A DNA stretch of 64,000 nt. Source: Celeribacter naphthalenivorans (lineage in GTDB: Bacteria; Pseudomonadota; Alphaproteobacteria; Rhodobacterales; Rhodobacteraceae). The translations under genes were made by a program, and so were the position numbers. Where the stretch lies: positions 1-64,000 of the forward strand of contig NZ_JAIVLK010000007.1 in NCBI RefSeq assembly GCF_020524585.1, given 5' to 3'. Positions within the stretch are counted from its first letter, which is position 1; each line of letters opens with the position of its first letter. Below the pieces are notes generated by a model, which was not told the origin of the DNA, made no database searches, and worked only from the letters and a program-made list of their open reading frames with translations. Below, piece by piece: positions 44,101-52,306 of the stretch.

Positions 44101-45403
44101 GATGGGCGAGACCGCCACCTATACGGCGACCTATGAGCTGACCATCGAAGCCGTGGACGCAGGCGGCCTGTCGAACCAGGTTCTGGCGACGGCGATGCCG
44201 GAGTATCCGGACGAGTTCCCGGAGGAGCCGACCGAGGTGAGCGATCTCTCCGATGACGGCGACGATGGCGATGGCAATACCGTGGACGATCCGACGGAGT
44301 ATCCGCTTGAGCCTCTGCTCTATGACAGCGGTCTGGTGCTGCGCAAAACAACGCCGCGTGGCGTCGTGGAGCGCGGGTCCGTGGTGCCCTATTCGATCAC
44401 GGTGACCAATGAGAACCCGCGCACCAGTGGCACGATGGATCTCATGGACGTGCTGCCTGCCGACTTCGTTTATGTCGAGGGCACGGCGACCTGGGACGGG
44501 GAACCGATCGAGGTCACGGTGCAGGGCAAGGTTGTGACCTGGCCCAGCGTCACCGTGCCGCCGCTCACCACCATCGAGGCGACGCTTTCGGCGCGGGTTT
44601 TGACCAGCGCGGATGTGGGCGATCACGTGAACCGGGCGCGCCTGCGCGACTCGACCACGCGGGAACCGCTGTCGCCGGAGGCGACGGCCACGGTCTCGAT
44701 CTTCCCGGAACCGGTGTTCGATTGTGGCGATGTCTACGGCAAGGTGTTCAACGACCTGAACCGGGACGGCTATCAAAACGGTCCGATCAGCCGGATCGTC
44801 GATGAGGATGCGATCTTCAGCGGCAAATACAGCGGCAAGGGCGATGCGCCCGTGGAGCTGGACCGCGAGATCGTCGAGAACGGCATCCCCGCTGTGCGCC
44901 TGACCGGTGTCGATGGCACGGTGATCACCACCGACCAATACGGTCGCTTCCATGTGCCCTGTGCAATGCTGCCGGAAGATCGCGGTTCGAACTTTATCCT
45001 GAAGCTCGACACCCGCTCGCTGCCGACCGGCTATCGCCTGACCACGGAGAACCCGCGTGTCGTGCGTCTCACGCCCGGTAAAATGACCGAGCTGAACTTC
45101 GGAGCGGCGCTGACCCGTGTGGTGCGTGTGGATGTGAATGCGCAGGGTTTCGCGCAAACCGCCTCCGGTCCGAAGATGACGTCTGCGCTCGAAACGGCGC
45201 TTGCAGGTCTGGTGCAGCAAATCGCTGGCGAACCCGTGCATCTGCGCATCGCCTATCACCTGCCGGATGAGGCGGGATCTGCGGAGAAACGTCTGGCGCG
45301 GCAATCCATGCGGCAGGTCGAGAGAGAGCTGCGGGATCTTTGGAGAGAGCCGGGCCGTGTGAAACTGACCATCGAGAAAACCATCGTGAGGGTGGAGCAA
45401 TGA
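38195..45403 (+). CDS. Giant DUF11-repeat secreted/surface protein
   Basis: 2402 residues from the ATG at 38195 (GGAGAG upstream). The signal segment (about 28-48) ends APASASAQS. About 14 DUF11-like beta-sandwich repeats follow (residues about 49-2170), each with a V.K....VG..V.Y.....N.G pattern and a VTDxLP-type turn. An SdrD B-like domain (SGTVFRDFDDNGDLD, about 1131-1198) and a putative-Ig segment (about 1800-1890) interrupt them. The C-terminal portion (from about 2174) has a second SdrD-like stretch, VYGKVFNDLNRDGYQ, and ITTDQYGRFHVPC. It ends in a Lys/Arg-rich helical tail. The repeats are acidic and Thr-rich, likely a fibrous surface or matrix protein. It overlaps the barrel gene by 4 bases. 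Confidence 0.88.
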   Translation: MNTGLKPTASFDLKGQKATSLRAAAKSILTFAMLSLGVGALAPASASAQSYDWVVNVNDAGSDPTVAGGDVTYNITVNNNVSVTGAGEAPETVIDLDIPAGGILKDVTNTTCDPALPITGPAAVSCVIPALAEDETFALSAIVTSTESGTITLTGGVPSTNDAAPANNIFSETTTILSGADVALEVNGPTEANSGEVVTYTYTLDNNGPDTVTEAVVEIPAITGLTVTSVPSYCSASGGGYLCTIPTDIPDGGTFSFDLTGQVTAAGTGSSLIVSGTADISAPQDPLTDDNSASLTTQISDGSDVRLTKSNSAPGTVLVGDPVIFTLSPSFTGGVPYGLEIADSVPSAYQIDSVDVLSGGWNCTVSGQDLNCTRPSDGLVAGTNVPLGDILINATAIAPGSVSNSATVTSSGPVDTNLGNNTDTDGGRTIENPVVDLSVSKTGPSPALVVVGNEYEFNLRTQNTGNADFYGTLYMTDSLPAGMTFTGYDGNGWTCSPAAPQAGPVDVVCELVYTAGVTGPLAPGANTPIAVIRTEATQSGNLTNTASVSSPEYPGVGDSDSYDVDSSADSASADITVNKTVAASAVTVGDIQTYYIEVVNAGPAASADVTVTDPLLSLINNQVGATDAGLVSITAPAGATCGSTARWRGRDLSCTFDTLPVCTAGSTCPVIEVQVRPGGNAGQRSNTVQVLSSSVADPDLTNNDDTVTFDIEARTDVTVTKTATPVTAIVGQHLSYVVTALNPSTEFFLSSAPDTTITDVLPDGLIFVSATPTTGSCSTLPTVGSETAPGNNQVVCNLGTVTSGGQQAVEIVVQPTEALVGSVMENIATVSTSLDETDDTNNSASVQTTVAAPSYDLQVNKVDSIDPVAVGEEVTYTVTIRNNGPSAAENVTMNDLMPAQYLNYQSHNAGTGVCGTVPSVGQVGGTLSCSFDRIEAGGSRVVTILAQGVQKGTATNTANLTSPGITNGYDPLPANNEVTENTTVRTRADVEVVSKVASKSSVELLETFDFVITVRNNTGSDGGVVLAEADGVEVTDSLPANMVLAGMPSVNVTSGFATLQSCDGAAGGTSFTCELGTFSSGATAEITVPVKITSVTSDPQSFTNTAEITTTSLDVDPNNNENSGPVEVVSSALSGTVFRDFDDNGDLDADDSGVAGVTVTLTGTAFDGTPVSVSATTDANGNYSIANLPRGTYTVTRGAVSETYVGDGQAVGGSEGGNPTGATEIATINLPSETDATDYDFTLVPQARIGIAKRVSSGPTSAADGSFTVGFSFVVENFSLEPLDTVVVTDALSGAAPLFGSYASLSNPATDDMVRGTYTILSAPGGSCGALNAGFNGESNQTLVSGTTLAVGATCEISLSLRVRPEVPLPNPQASGGVYENQANVTGNGTWTGQTPGDNPMLTDLSDDGTDPDPNGNGRADEPGENDPTPVTPIYEPAIALVKSATTAFSDPPVPGEEITYSFAITNTGSQTLTDVTLTDAMLEGVGVLTGNPIASLAPGATDDTTYSAVYELTQEDIDRGYVENTALVTGTDPFDEEVTDTSGTSQDNDTPTTTPLTRNAAIELIKTADASNVSDPSEVGQIVTYSFTVTNTGNVTLTDVTLADILPGIVWETPDASIAEMAPGAVDTDTFKASYALTQADLDAGQLVNEATVTADSVVGEVSDTDDETVPLGQSPSIELEKTVDNSGLTQTIGLVGEELEYTFKVTNTGTVTLTNVTITDPLLGANQISEVIPSLAPGEEYTFTEKGIYAITQADIDAGEVINTATATGTYGEDGNGGDLTVDDEDDAVAETVFIEAIPETPWEFDTDGGITTSMLASDMIGQEQATLDNVTITVVDSDPALTLDPSTGLITLSEGNPAGTYEVTYEICRIDNPLVCDQATETVIQRPISAIEAVKTQELTDNGDGVDGVGDLMTYTITVENIGNTTVNDVALEDTFLTLTTGQTLALDSGPTFVSASEGSSEGSLVMGETATYTATYELTIEAVDAGGLSNQVLATAMPEYPDEFPEEPTEVSDLSDDGDDGDGNTVDDPTEYPLEPLLYDSGLVLRKTTPRGVVERGSVVPYSITVTNENPRTSGTMDLMDVLPADFVYVEGTATWDGEPIEVTVQGKVVTWPSVTVPPLTTIEATLSARVLTSADVGDHVNRARLRDSTTREPLSPEATATVSIFPEPVFDCGDVYGKVFNDLNRDGYQNGPISRIVDEDAIFSGKYSGKGDAPVELDREIVENGIPAVRLTGVDGTVITTDQYGRFHVPCAMLPEDRGSNFILKLDTRSLPTGYRLTTENPRVVRLTPGKMTELNFGAALTRVVRVDVNAQGFAQTASGPKMTSALETALAGLVQQIAGEPVHLRIAYHLPDEAGSAEKRLARQSMRQVERELRDLWREPGRVKLTIEKTIVRVEQ

Positions 45404-48400
45404 GGACGCTTGGTATGAGCAGCAAACAGAAAACCTTCACGCGGATTTTGTGCGGTGGATCGGTGATCGCAATCAGTGCCGTACTTCTGGCGGGCGAGGC
45501 GCGGGCGGAAACGCTCTGTGCCGAGGCGCTGGCGCCGCAGCCTGAAGGCTGTGAACGGTCCAATTCCGACGTGGTCGTGACCATGCCGGTGGGCAAGAAC
45601 ACCGAAATGGTGAAGGAAGTGATGGGATCGGATTTCGAAGCTCAGGGCTTTTCGATCTCCATCGACCAAACGCCGGTGGCGGGGGCCATGCCGCCCCCCG
45701 ATCCGCGCCGTCCGGCCGACATCGTGGCGGACAGGGCGGATGTCGACATTCGTTTCGACGGGCTGACGCCGCGCCGTTTGCTCAATGTCTCGACCGACGA
45801 TCTTCGGGCGACCTATCGGGCGGGCGAGGCGGTGCGGTTCCGCGCCTCGACCAACTACCCGGCCTATATTGCCCGCGCCGAAGTGCGGGTGATCGACACC
45901 ACGGGCCGCACCCCGCGCACGGTGGCGACCCTGCCGGTGGCGCCCAATGGCACGGTCAATTGGACCATGCCGGAGGATGCCCCGGAGGAGATGGTCTATG
46001 TGGTGCGCGTCTATGACGCCAAGGGGCGCTACGATGAAACCTGGCCGCTGGAGCTGAACCGCAGCGAAGGCCATTTCGACACGCATGAGACCTCCGGCGC
46101 GCCATTGACGGCGGCGGGCGAGGGCGAAGATCGCACCCGCCAACGCGCCATTCCCATCGCGGGCGGCATGGTCACCGTTTCGGGCCGCGCCGATGCCGGT
46201 CAGCCGGTGCGCGTCATGGGCGAGACGGTTCCGGTAACGCCCTCCGGTGAGTTTCTCGTGAGCCGGATCGTGCCGGCGGGCGATCGCGCGGTGGATGTGG
46301 AGTTCAACCGCTTCGGGCAACCGCAACAAATCACCCGCAGGCTCGAAATTCCGGCGAGCGATTGGCACTATGTGGCCATTGCCGATCTGACCTTCGGGCA
46401 TCGGATCAAGGACACGGAATCCGAGGCCGACCCGGATTACGAACGCAACTACGCCGAGGGGCGTTTGGCCTACTATGCCTCGGGGATCACCCGCAACGGC
46501 TGGTCGGTGACCTCGTCTTTGGATACGGGCGAGGGCGATTTGGAAGACATCTTCCGCCGCCTCGACGAAAAGGATCCGCGCTCGGTGATCGAACGCCTGG
46601 ACCCGGAGGACCTCTATCCGACCTATGGCGACGACTCGACGAGCTATGACGACACACCGACTTCGGGCCGGGTGTATCTGCGGCTGGAGAAAGACGACAC
46701 GCGCCTGACCTGGGGCGATTTCAAGGCCGATGTGTCTGGTGGCGAGTTGTTGTCCAACACACGTTCGCTTTACGGCGCGGAGCTGCGCAGCGCGACGAGT
46801 GCCCGCACGGAAGACGGCGAAGCGCGGGTGCAGGGGGTGCTTTATGGCGCCCAGCCCGACACTCTGCCGCAGCGCGACATCCTGCGCGGTACCGGCGGGT
46901 CGGTCTATTTCCTGACCCGTCAGGATTTGAACGGCGGTTCAGAGACGGTGCGCGTTCAGGTGGTGGACCCCGACACAGGGCGGGTAATCTCGACCGAAAG
47001 CCTTCAGGCCGGTGTCGATTACGAGATCGACTACATGCAGGGTGTGATCACGCTGACCCAACCTCTGGGCTCGTCGAGTTCCGATGGCGGTCTCGTGGGC
47101 TCCGGCACGGGCGCCTATGACGTCAATCTGGTGGTGCAATACGAATACACCCCGACCGTCGAGGATGTGGACGGCTTCTCCTACGGCGGACGTATCGAAG
47201 CCTGGGCGACCAACGATTTGCGCCTCGGCTTCACGGCGATGAACGAGACCACGGGCGTGGCCGATCAACGTATGGCGGCGGTGGATGCCTATTACAAATT
47301 CGGCAAATCGAGTTTCCTCGAGGTCGAAGTGGCCGGCACTGATGGGCCGGGGTTCAGCCGCAGCCTGTCGTCGGATGGCGGTCTGACCATCACCGAAGAT
47401 GGCGTCGCGGGCCTTGAGGATGCGATGGCGTATCGCTTCGACAGCCATGTCGATTTTGCCGATCTGGGCCTGTCCACCGGCGGCTATGCCGAACTTTATT
47501 ATGAGCGCAAAGAGGCCGGGTTCTCGACCCTCAATGAGGACATCACCGAGGATCAGACCCTGATCGGTTTGCGCAGCGAGATCGAGGTCTCCGACCGGCT
47601 CAGCTTTGGCGTGCGGATCGAGGATTTCGACCGCGATGGTGGCGACAGCAAGGCCGAGGGCGAGCTGGGCGTGGCCTATGATCTGACGGACGCCTGGACC
47701 ATCGAGGCGGCGCTTGGCTATCTCGACCAGACCACGATTGGCGATCCGACGGAAACCGGGGATCGCACCGATCTGGCAGCGCGTTTGAGCTATGCGTTCA
47801 GCGATGACACCAAGGTCTGGGTCTTGGGGCAGGCGACAGTGGACCGCTCCGGCGGGCTGGACCGCGACGACCGTCTGGGCTTTGGTGCGGCCACGCGTCT
47901 GGGTGAAAAGGTCAAAGTCTCGGGCGAGGCCTCCGACGGCACCGCAGGCTTTGCGGCCAACGCGCGTCTGGCCTATTCGCCGACCGCCGACAATGAGCTC
48001 TATCTCGGCTACACGCTGGACCCGACGCGGACCAATGGCGGTTATGAGCTTGTCGGCGAAGATCGCGGCAAGGTGGTGATGGGCGGGCGCTATCGCCATT
48101 CCCAAACCTTCTCGAGCTTTGCCGAAACCTCGATGGATTTCTTTGGCGAACGTCATGCCATGACAGACGCTTATGGGATCACATATACGCCCAATGCGCG
48201 CTGGTCTTTCAGTGGCGCGATGGAAAGCGGCACGGTGCGCGACAAGATCAATGGCGACATCGAGCGCGATGCCTATTCCTTCGGGGTGGCCTATACGGCT
48301 GAGGATCGCCTGCGTGCGCGTGGTCGGTTGGAATACCGCACTGAAAGCGGCGATGGCGTGTCGCAGGATGCCGACACCTGGGCCTTTGCGGGCGGGTTCG

Positions 48401-49005
48401 AATACCATGTCAGCGAAAGCGCGCGGTGGCTCGGCAATGTCGATGCTCTGATCTCCGACAACGATGACGACAGTTTCCGTGACGGGGAATATGTCGAGGC
48501 CAGCCTCGGCTACGGCTTCCGCCCGATCGACAACGAGCGTCTGAACGTGCTGTTCAAATACACCTATCTTTACGACCTTCCGGGTGCGGATCAGGTGACG
48601 GCGAATGGCGACACCGAGGGGGATGCGCAGAAAAGCCACGTCTTGTCGATTGATGCCGATTACGATCTGAACCAGCACTTCACGCTGGGCGGCAAATACG
48701 GCTATCGCCGGTCCGAGGTCGCCCCGCGCGGCACGGAGGACTTTAGCGACTCGACGGCGCATCTCGGGATTATGCGTCTCGACTGGCACGTCGTTCACAA
48801 TTGGGATGCGATGGCCGAGGGGCGCGTGATGTTTACGGAAGACAGCGAAACCTATGATACGGGCGCTCTGCTCGGGGTGTACCGCCATGTTGGCAACAAC
48901 GCCAAAGTCGGTGTCGGCTACGAATGGGGTCAGGTGTCCGAGGACATGACCGATCTCGATTACGAAAGCTCCGGGGTCTTTTTGAACCTGATTGCCAAGT
49001 TCTGA
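45400..49005 (+). CDS. Putative outer-membrane beta-barrel partner of the DUF11 protein
   Basis: 1201 residues from the ATG at 45400 (ATGA overlap with the giant gene). The signal segment ends LLAGEARAETLC (about residue 37). Residues 100-330 hold beta-sandwich domains (LRATYRAGEAVRFRASTNYP; MVTVSGRADAGQPVRVMG). From about 330 to the end there are many amphipathic strands rich in Tyr, Asp and Gly, closing with SSGVFLNLIAKF. A terminal Phe is the outer-membrane insertion signal. VDYEIDYMQGVITLTQPL (about 542-560) resembles connecting segments of SprA-like surface proteins. It could anchor or export the giant partner. The barrel call rests on strand pattern; the export role is inference. Confidence 0.75.
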   Translation: MRTLGMSSKQKTFTRILCGGSVIAISAVLLAGEARAETLCAEALAPQPEGCERSNSDVVVTMPVGKNTEMVKEVMGSDFEAQGFSISIDQTPVAGAMPPPDPRRPADIVADRADVDIRFDGLTPRRLLNVSTDDLRATYRAGEAVRFRASTNYPAYIARAEVRVIDTTGRTPRTVATLPVAPNGTVNWTMPEDAPEEMVYVVRVYDAKGRYDETWPLELNRSEGHFDTHETSGAPLTAAGEGEDRTRQRAIPIAGGMVTVSGRADAGQPVRVMGETVPVTPSGEFLVSRIVPAGDRAVDVEFNRFGQPQQITRRLEIPASDWHYVAIADLTFGHRIKDTESEADPDYERNYAEGRLAYYASGITRNGWSVTSSLDTGEGDLEDIFRRLDEKDPRSVIERLDPEDLYPTYGDDSTSYDDTPTSGRVYLRLEKDDTRLTWGDFKADVSGGELLSNTRSLYGAELRSATSARTEDGEARVQGVLYGAQPDTLPQRDILRGTGGSVYFLTRQDLNGGSETVRVQVVDPDTGRVISTESLQAGVDYEIDYMQGVITLTQPLGSSSSDGGLVGSGTGAYDVNLVVQYEYTPTVEDVDGFSYGGRIEAWATNDLRLGFTAMNETTGVADQRMAAVDAYYKFGKSSFLEVEVAGTDGPGFSRSLSSDGGLTITEDGVAGLEDAMAYRFDSHVDFADLGLSTGGYAELYYERKEAGFSTLNEDITEDQTLIGLRSEIEVSDRLSFGVRIEDFDRDGGDSKAEGELGVAYDLTDAWTIEAALGYLDQTTIGDPTETGDRTDLAARLSYAFSDDTKVWVLGQATVDRSGGLDRDDRLGFGAATRLGEKVKVSGEASDGTAGFAANARLAYSPTADNELYLGYTLDPTRTNGGYELVGEDRGKVVMGGRYRHSQTFSSFAETSMDFFGERHAMTDAYGITYTPNARWSFSGAMESGTVRDKINGDIERDAYSFGVAYTAEDRLRARGRLEYRTESGDGVSQDADTWAFAGGFEYHVSESARWLGNVDALISDNDDDSFRDGEYVEASLGYGFRPIDNERLNVLFKYTYLYDLPGADQVTANGDTEGDAQKSHVLSIDADYDLNQHFTLGGKYGYRRSEVAPRGTEDFSDSTAHLGIMRLDWHVVHNWDAMAEGRVMFTEDSETYDTGALLGVYRHVGNNAKVGVGYEWGQVSEDMTDLDYESSGVFLNLIAKF

Positions 49006-49030
49006 GACAAATCTGAGACGGACTATAAAA

Positions 49031-49052
49031 AGAGGGGGCCTAGGCCCCCTCT
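49031..49052. terminator. Bidirectional terminator, perfect palindrome
   Basis: Ten-base arms AGAGGGGGCC and GGCCCCCTCT flank a central TA. The plus side is followed by TCTTTTAT, the minus side by TTTTTATA. It sits between the convergent barrel and XRE genes and can stop both transcripts. Confidence 0.9.
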
Positions 49053-49056
49053 TCTT

Positions 49057-49860
49057 TTATGCGGCGTATGTCTGCGGGCTGAAATGCTCCCGCACGCAGG
49101 GCGGCAGATGCGGGCTTTCAAGCGGCCAGGCGCCACAATGTTCGCGATAGAGCTCCAGGATGTTGCCGGTGACCTTTTGAAAGACAACCTGTGATGGAAC
49201 GATCGTACCCGGCTTGCTGAGGCTCGTCGTCAGTGTATGACCAAAGAGATATTTCTCTGATTTCAGACGCGGTAAGGTCAGGATTGCCAGACCCAAATCG
49301 GTATCCCCGATATTCAAATCGGACATGCGCAGGATATGGAGACATCCGGAGTTCTGGAACACCAATGAGCCATGCTTGTAGGTTCTGATGCCAGTTCGCG
49401 GCTGACCGTTCTGACGCAGGGCCATCAGGGACTTTGCAAAGGTCTTTTGGTTTTCCTGATAGATGCGGATCAAACTGATATGCACATTGTGGTCTGACAT
49501 CGCAGTCCTGTGATAGAACAAGTAGTCTCCACAATATGTGGCCAAAGTCTGTCTTTCCCGGACATTACGCTCCATCGCCAGTTTGTATGTGGCGTTCATC
49601 TGAACTTCGACCGGGGTCGACAGATCCAGCATTTCTGAGGACACACGGTCGAATTTATCCGGGTCCGCAAACAGCATGTCCAGTTCGACATCAAGCGCTT
49701 TGGCGATGCGACCGAGCGTGTGCGCGGAGGGAAAGCTGCTGCCGTTCAGGTATTTGTTCAGCTGCTGTCGGTTTATGCCGATGTGATGTGCGCCTTCGGC
49801 CAGAGAATTGTATTTGCCCAGTAGAAGTCGGAGATTGCGCGGCAGGTTCTGGGATTTCAT
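49057..49860 (-). CDS. XRE-family transcriptional regulator
   Basis: 267 residues. The HTH is N-terminal: LRLLLGKYNSLAEGAHHIGI, then NRQQLNKYLNGSSFPSAHTLGRIAKALDVELD (about 10-60). The C-terminal 200 residues are not a known sensor to me; they are rich in beta-strands and include LVFQNSGCLHILRMSDLN. It converges on the surface-protein operon and may regulate it or an unrelated target. The gene is separated from that operon by a perfect bidirectional terminator. Confidence 0.8.
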   Translation of the reverse strand: MKSQNLPRNLRLLLGKYNSLAEGAHHIGINRQQLNKYLNGSSFPSAHTLGRIAKALDVELDMLFADPDKFDRVSSEMLDLSTPVEVQMNATYKLAMERNVRERQTLATYCGDYLFYHRTAMSDHNVHISLIRIYQENQKTFAKSLMALRQNGQPRTGIRTYKHGSLVFQNSGCLHILRMSDLNIGDTDLGLAILTLPRLKSEKYLFGHTLTTSLSKPGTIVPSQVVFQKVTGNILELYREHCGAWPLESPHLPPCVREHFSPQTYAA

Positions 49861-50192
49861 TTTTCTCTTTTCCTAACGCGACTTGTGCTGAAAAATTAAA
49901 CCGGAATGGAGACAATATTGATGTGCTTTAGGTTGTGCAAGGGCGATGGTGCGCCATGGAGTGAACGCGTCTAAAAATGGCAGGTTGCGTCTGGCTTTTA
50001 CGTGTCTTTGAACTGTTTTTTGTATTGGTGAAGAGCCTTTTGAGGTGCCCCTAAAATTGCAGACGCCTGGCTTTGGATGACAGTGGTCAGGTCTATCATA
50101 CCGCAAGTTGCACGATGATCTCTGCAATATTGGTGAAGACACTATACACCAATTGACCTCCCAATGCATTGGGCTATCGCCCACCAACGCGG
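49861..50192. other. Intergenic, promoter side of the XRE gene
   Basis: No gene is supported. The sequence is relatively AT-rich and likely contains the XRE promoter. The last part leads into a fragment of a 4-hydroxy-2-oxovalerate aldolase gene. Confidence 0.4.
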
Positions 50193-50309
50193 GAAACCGG
50201 TGTCCGGGTGGACCGCTACGGCATCCCGGCGCGCGAATTGCTTATGGAATTGGGCAAGCGTGGCATGGTCGGAGGTCAGGAGGGGATGATCGATGATCTC
50301 GCACTGACG
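50193..50309 (+). pseudogene. C-terminal remnant of 4-hydroxy-2-oxovalerate aldolase (DmpG/BphI/MhpE type)
   Basis: The plus frame reads [17 protein letters not shown], then [14 protein letters not shown]. This matches the well-known end of the meta-cleavage aldolase (pattern YGVxARDILVELGRRxMVGGQEDMI.DVALDL). Only about 40 of roughly 340 residues remain, and the conserved QED is QEG. There is no aldehyde dehydrogenase (acylating) partner nearby. It is a fossil of an aromatic-degradation operon deleted from this spot. Confidence 0.6.
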
Positions 50310-50337
50310 TGCTTGTGTCCATTGAACAGGGTGGCCG

Positions 50338-51846
50338 TCAGCTCTCCGTTTCAACCGCATCCGTGGAGCGCCGACGCAGGACCTGTACCACGGCCATCAC
50401 GATGAGTGCGCCGGCGGCGAGGATAAAGGCCGCGGCGATCGGGCGTTGCAGGAAGACCATCGGATCGCCCCGTCCAATCAGAAGGGCGCGTCGCAGGTTG
50501 GTTTCGATGAGAGGTCCCAAAACGAATCCCAGCAACAACAGCGCCGGGTTGAACCGTGCCAGCGACAGCGCGTAGCCGATGACACCGATCAGGGCGACGG
50601 CGAAGATGTCAAAGCTCGACCCGCGCACCGAATAGACGCCGAGGCTGACAAAGATCAGGATGGCAGGGTAGAGCCAGCGGAACGGGATGCGCAGCATCGA
50701 CACCCAGATGCCGATCAGGGGCAGGTTAAGCACCAAGAGCAACAGGTTGCCGATGCCGAAGCTCGCGATCAGGCCCCAGAACATGTCGGGGCGCGCGTCG
50801 AGCATCATGGGGCCGGGCTGTACGCCGTGAATGACCAAGGCGCCCAGCATAAGGGCCATGATCGGATCGCCCGGAATGCCAAGCGAGAGCGTGGGGACGA
50901 AGGCGCTGATCGCGGCGGCGTTGTTGGCCGCCTCGGGCCCTGCGATGCCTTCGATCGCGCCCTTGCCGAATTGCTCTGAGCGGCGCGAGATGCGGCGTTC
51001 GGTGGCATAGGCGAGAAAAGACGAAATTGTCGATCCGGTGCCGGGGAGCGCACCGAAAAAACTGCCGAGACTGGCACCGCGCAGGGCCGGGAAGGGGATA
51101 CGGCGCAGCTCTGCCCGGCTGGGCAGAAAATCGCGCAATGCGACGCGCGGCGGCACGCCGGTGCGTTCGGCGACACGAATGTTGGAGATCACCTCCGCCA
51201 CGCCAAACAGGCCCATCGCCAGCGCCACGAGGTTGATGCCATCCATCAGCTCGGTCTGGCCAAAGATAAAACGCTGTTCGCCGGAATTCACATCCGTCCC
51301 GACACAGCCGAGGATCAGCCCCAGCACGACCATAGCCATGCTTTTCGCCGGGTGTTTCGCGCCGACCGTCGAGGCGGCGACAAGGCCGAGGATCATCATC
51401 GCGGCATATTCGGCCGCTCCAAAGGCAATTGCCGCCTGAGCCAAAGCGCCCGACAGCAGGATCAGCACGAGAATTCCAATCATAGAGCCTGCAAAGCTCG
51501 AGATCATCGAGGTGAACAGGGCCACGCCAGCGCGCCCCTGCTGGGCCAGCGGATAGCCGTCGAGCGTGGTGATTGCGGACTGCGGCGTGCCGGGCAGACG
51601 CAGAAGGATGGAGGCCACAGCCCCGCCATATTGCGAGCCGTAATAGACGCCAGCGAGCATCACCAGAGCCGCCTCTGGGGACAGGTAATAGGTGATAGGC
51701 AACAACAGAGAAATCGTGGCCATCGCTCCGATGCCGGGCAAAACGCCGACGAAGGTGCCCAAAAGCACGCCGAGCACACAATAGATCAACACGCCGGGCT
51801 GTGTCGCGACGCTCAGCCCGTGCAGAAATCCGTCCCACCCATTCAT
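50338..51846 (-). CDS. tctA: Tripartite tricarboxylate transporter, large permease (TctA)
   Basis: 502 residues, about 12 hydrophobic helices. TctA landmarks are [20 protein letters not shown] (about 22-41), [24 protein letters not shown] (about 58-81) and [21 protein letters not shown] (about 249-269), the two inverted PGIG/PGTG motifs of the family. It is the last gene of a C-B-A operon and uses the substrate delivered by the periplasmic TctC. Members import citrate or other carboxylates. Confidence 0.93.
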   Translation of the reverse strand: MNGWDGFLHGLSVATQPGVLIYCVLGVLLGTFVGVLPGIGAMATISLLLPITYYLSPEAALVMLAGVYYGSQYGGAVASILLRLPGTPQSAITTLDGYPLAQQGRAGVALFTSMISSFAGSMIGILVLILLSGALAQAAIAFGAAEYAAMMILGLVAASTVGAKHPAKSMAMVVLGLILGCVGTDVNSGEQRFIFGQTELMDGINLVALAMGLFGVAEVISNIRVAERTGVPPRVALRDFLPSRAELRRIPFPALRGASLGSFFGALPGTGSTISSFLAYATERRISRRSEQFGKGAIEGIAGPEAANNAAAISAFVPTLSLGIPGDPIMALMLGALVIHGVQPGPMMLDARPDMFWGLIASFGIGNLLLLVLNLPLIGIWVSMLRIPFRWLYPAILIFVSLGVYSVRGSSFDIFAVALIGVIGYALSLARFNPALLLLGFVLGPLIETNLRRALLIGRGDPMVFLQRPIAAAFILAAGALIVMAVVQVLRRRSTDAVETES

Positions 51847-51859
51847 CGTCTTACGCCTC

Positions 51860-52303
51860 TCATCGTCCCGGCCAGAGCGGGACGGTCATTTTCAATCCGA
51901 AGGAAAACACCGCGACCGACAGCGCGGTGACCACGAGGGCCAACACGATGCGCCAGCCGATCCGCCGATCCGGGGCCGCGAGCGACGCGATCAGCACACT
52001 TGTCAATGACACCAGAACAAGCCCCAAGCGGTCGAGACCGGCGGCGAAGATCAGGATCGCCGCCAGCACGGCGAGGCCTTCTTTCCACGCGATGTGGATT
52101 GCCTCACCCTGCCGGGCCAAGGCAGGAAGCGCGACCATCCCCCCCAGAAGCGCCAAGGCTGCGCCAAGCACGGTCGGAAAGAACCCCGGCCCCATCCGGC
52201 GCAGGGAGCCAATCTCGTAGTGCGCCAGCGTGTAGAAGACGACGAAGAGGCCGATGGCGGCCAGAAGGACGCCACCAACGAGATCAGGAATGTCGCGCTT
52301 CAT
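51860..52303 (-). CDS. tctB: Tripartite tricarboxylate transporter, small subunit (TctB)
   Basis: 147 residues with four hydrophobic helices. The family start is LVGGVLLAAIGLFVVFYTLAHYEIGSLRRMGPGFFPTVLG, where MGPGFFP is the hallmark. It sits 13 bases upstream of the large permease and 3 bases after the binding-protein stop. Confidence 0.9.
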   Translation of the reverse strand: MKRDIPDLVGGVLLAAIGLFVVFYTLAHYEIGSLRRMGPGFFPTVLGAALALLGGMVALPALARQGEAIHIAWKEGLAVLAAILIFAAGLDRLGLVLVSLTSVLIASLAAPDRRIGWRIVLALVVTALSVAVFSFGLKMTVPLWPGR

Positions 52304-52306
52304 CGG

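Noticed and set aside
38342-44700. Tandem repeats in the DUF11 gene considered as a CRISPR or DNA-level repeat array
   Set aside because: The repeats are at protein level, about 110-150 residues each and diverged in DNA; there are no short identical direct repeats with spacers.
41429-45400. A 1323-codon open frame on the minus strand inside the DUF11 gene
   Set aside because: It is antisense to a clearly coding gene with signal peptide and repeats. The product is Arg/His/Gly-rich without family motifs, as expected for a shadow frame in high-GC DNA.
46939-48888. A 649-codon minus-strand frame opposite the barrel gene
   Set aside because: Shadow of the real gene; no recognisable domain, no ribosome binding site, low-complexity composition.
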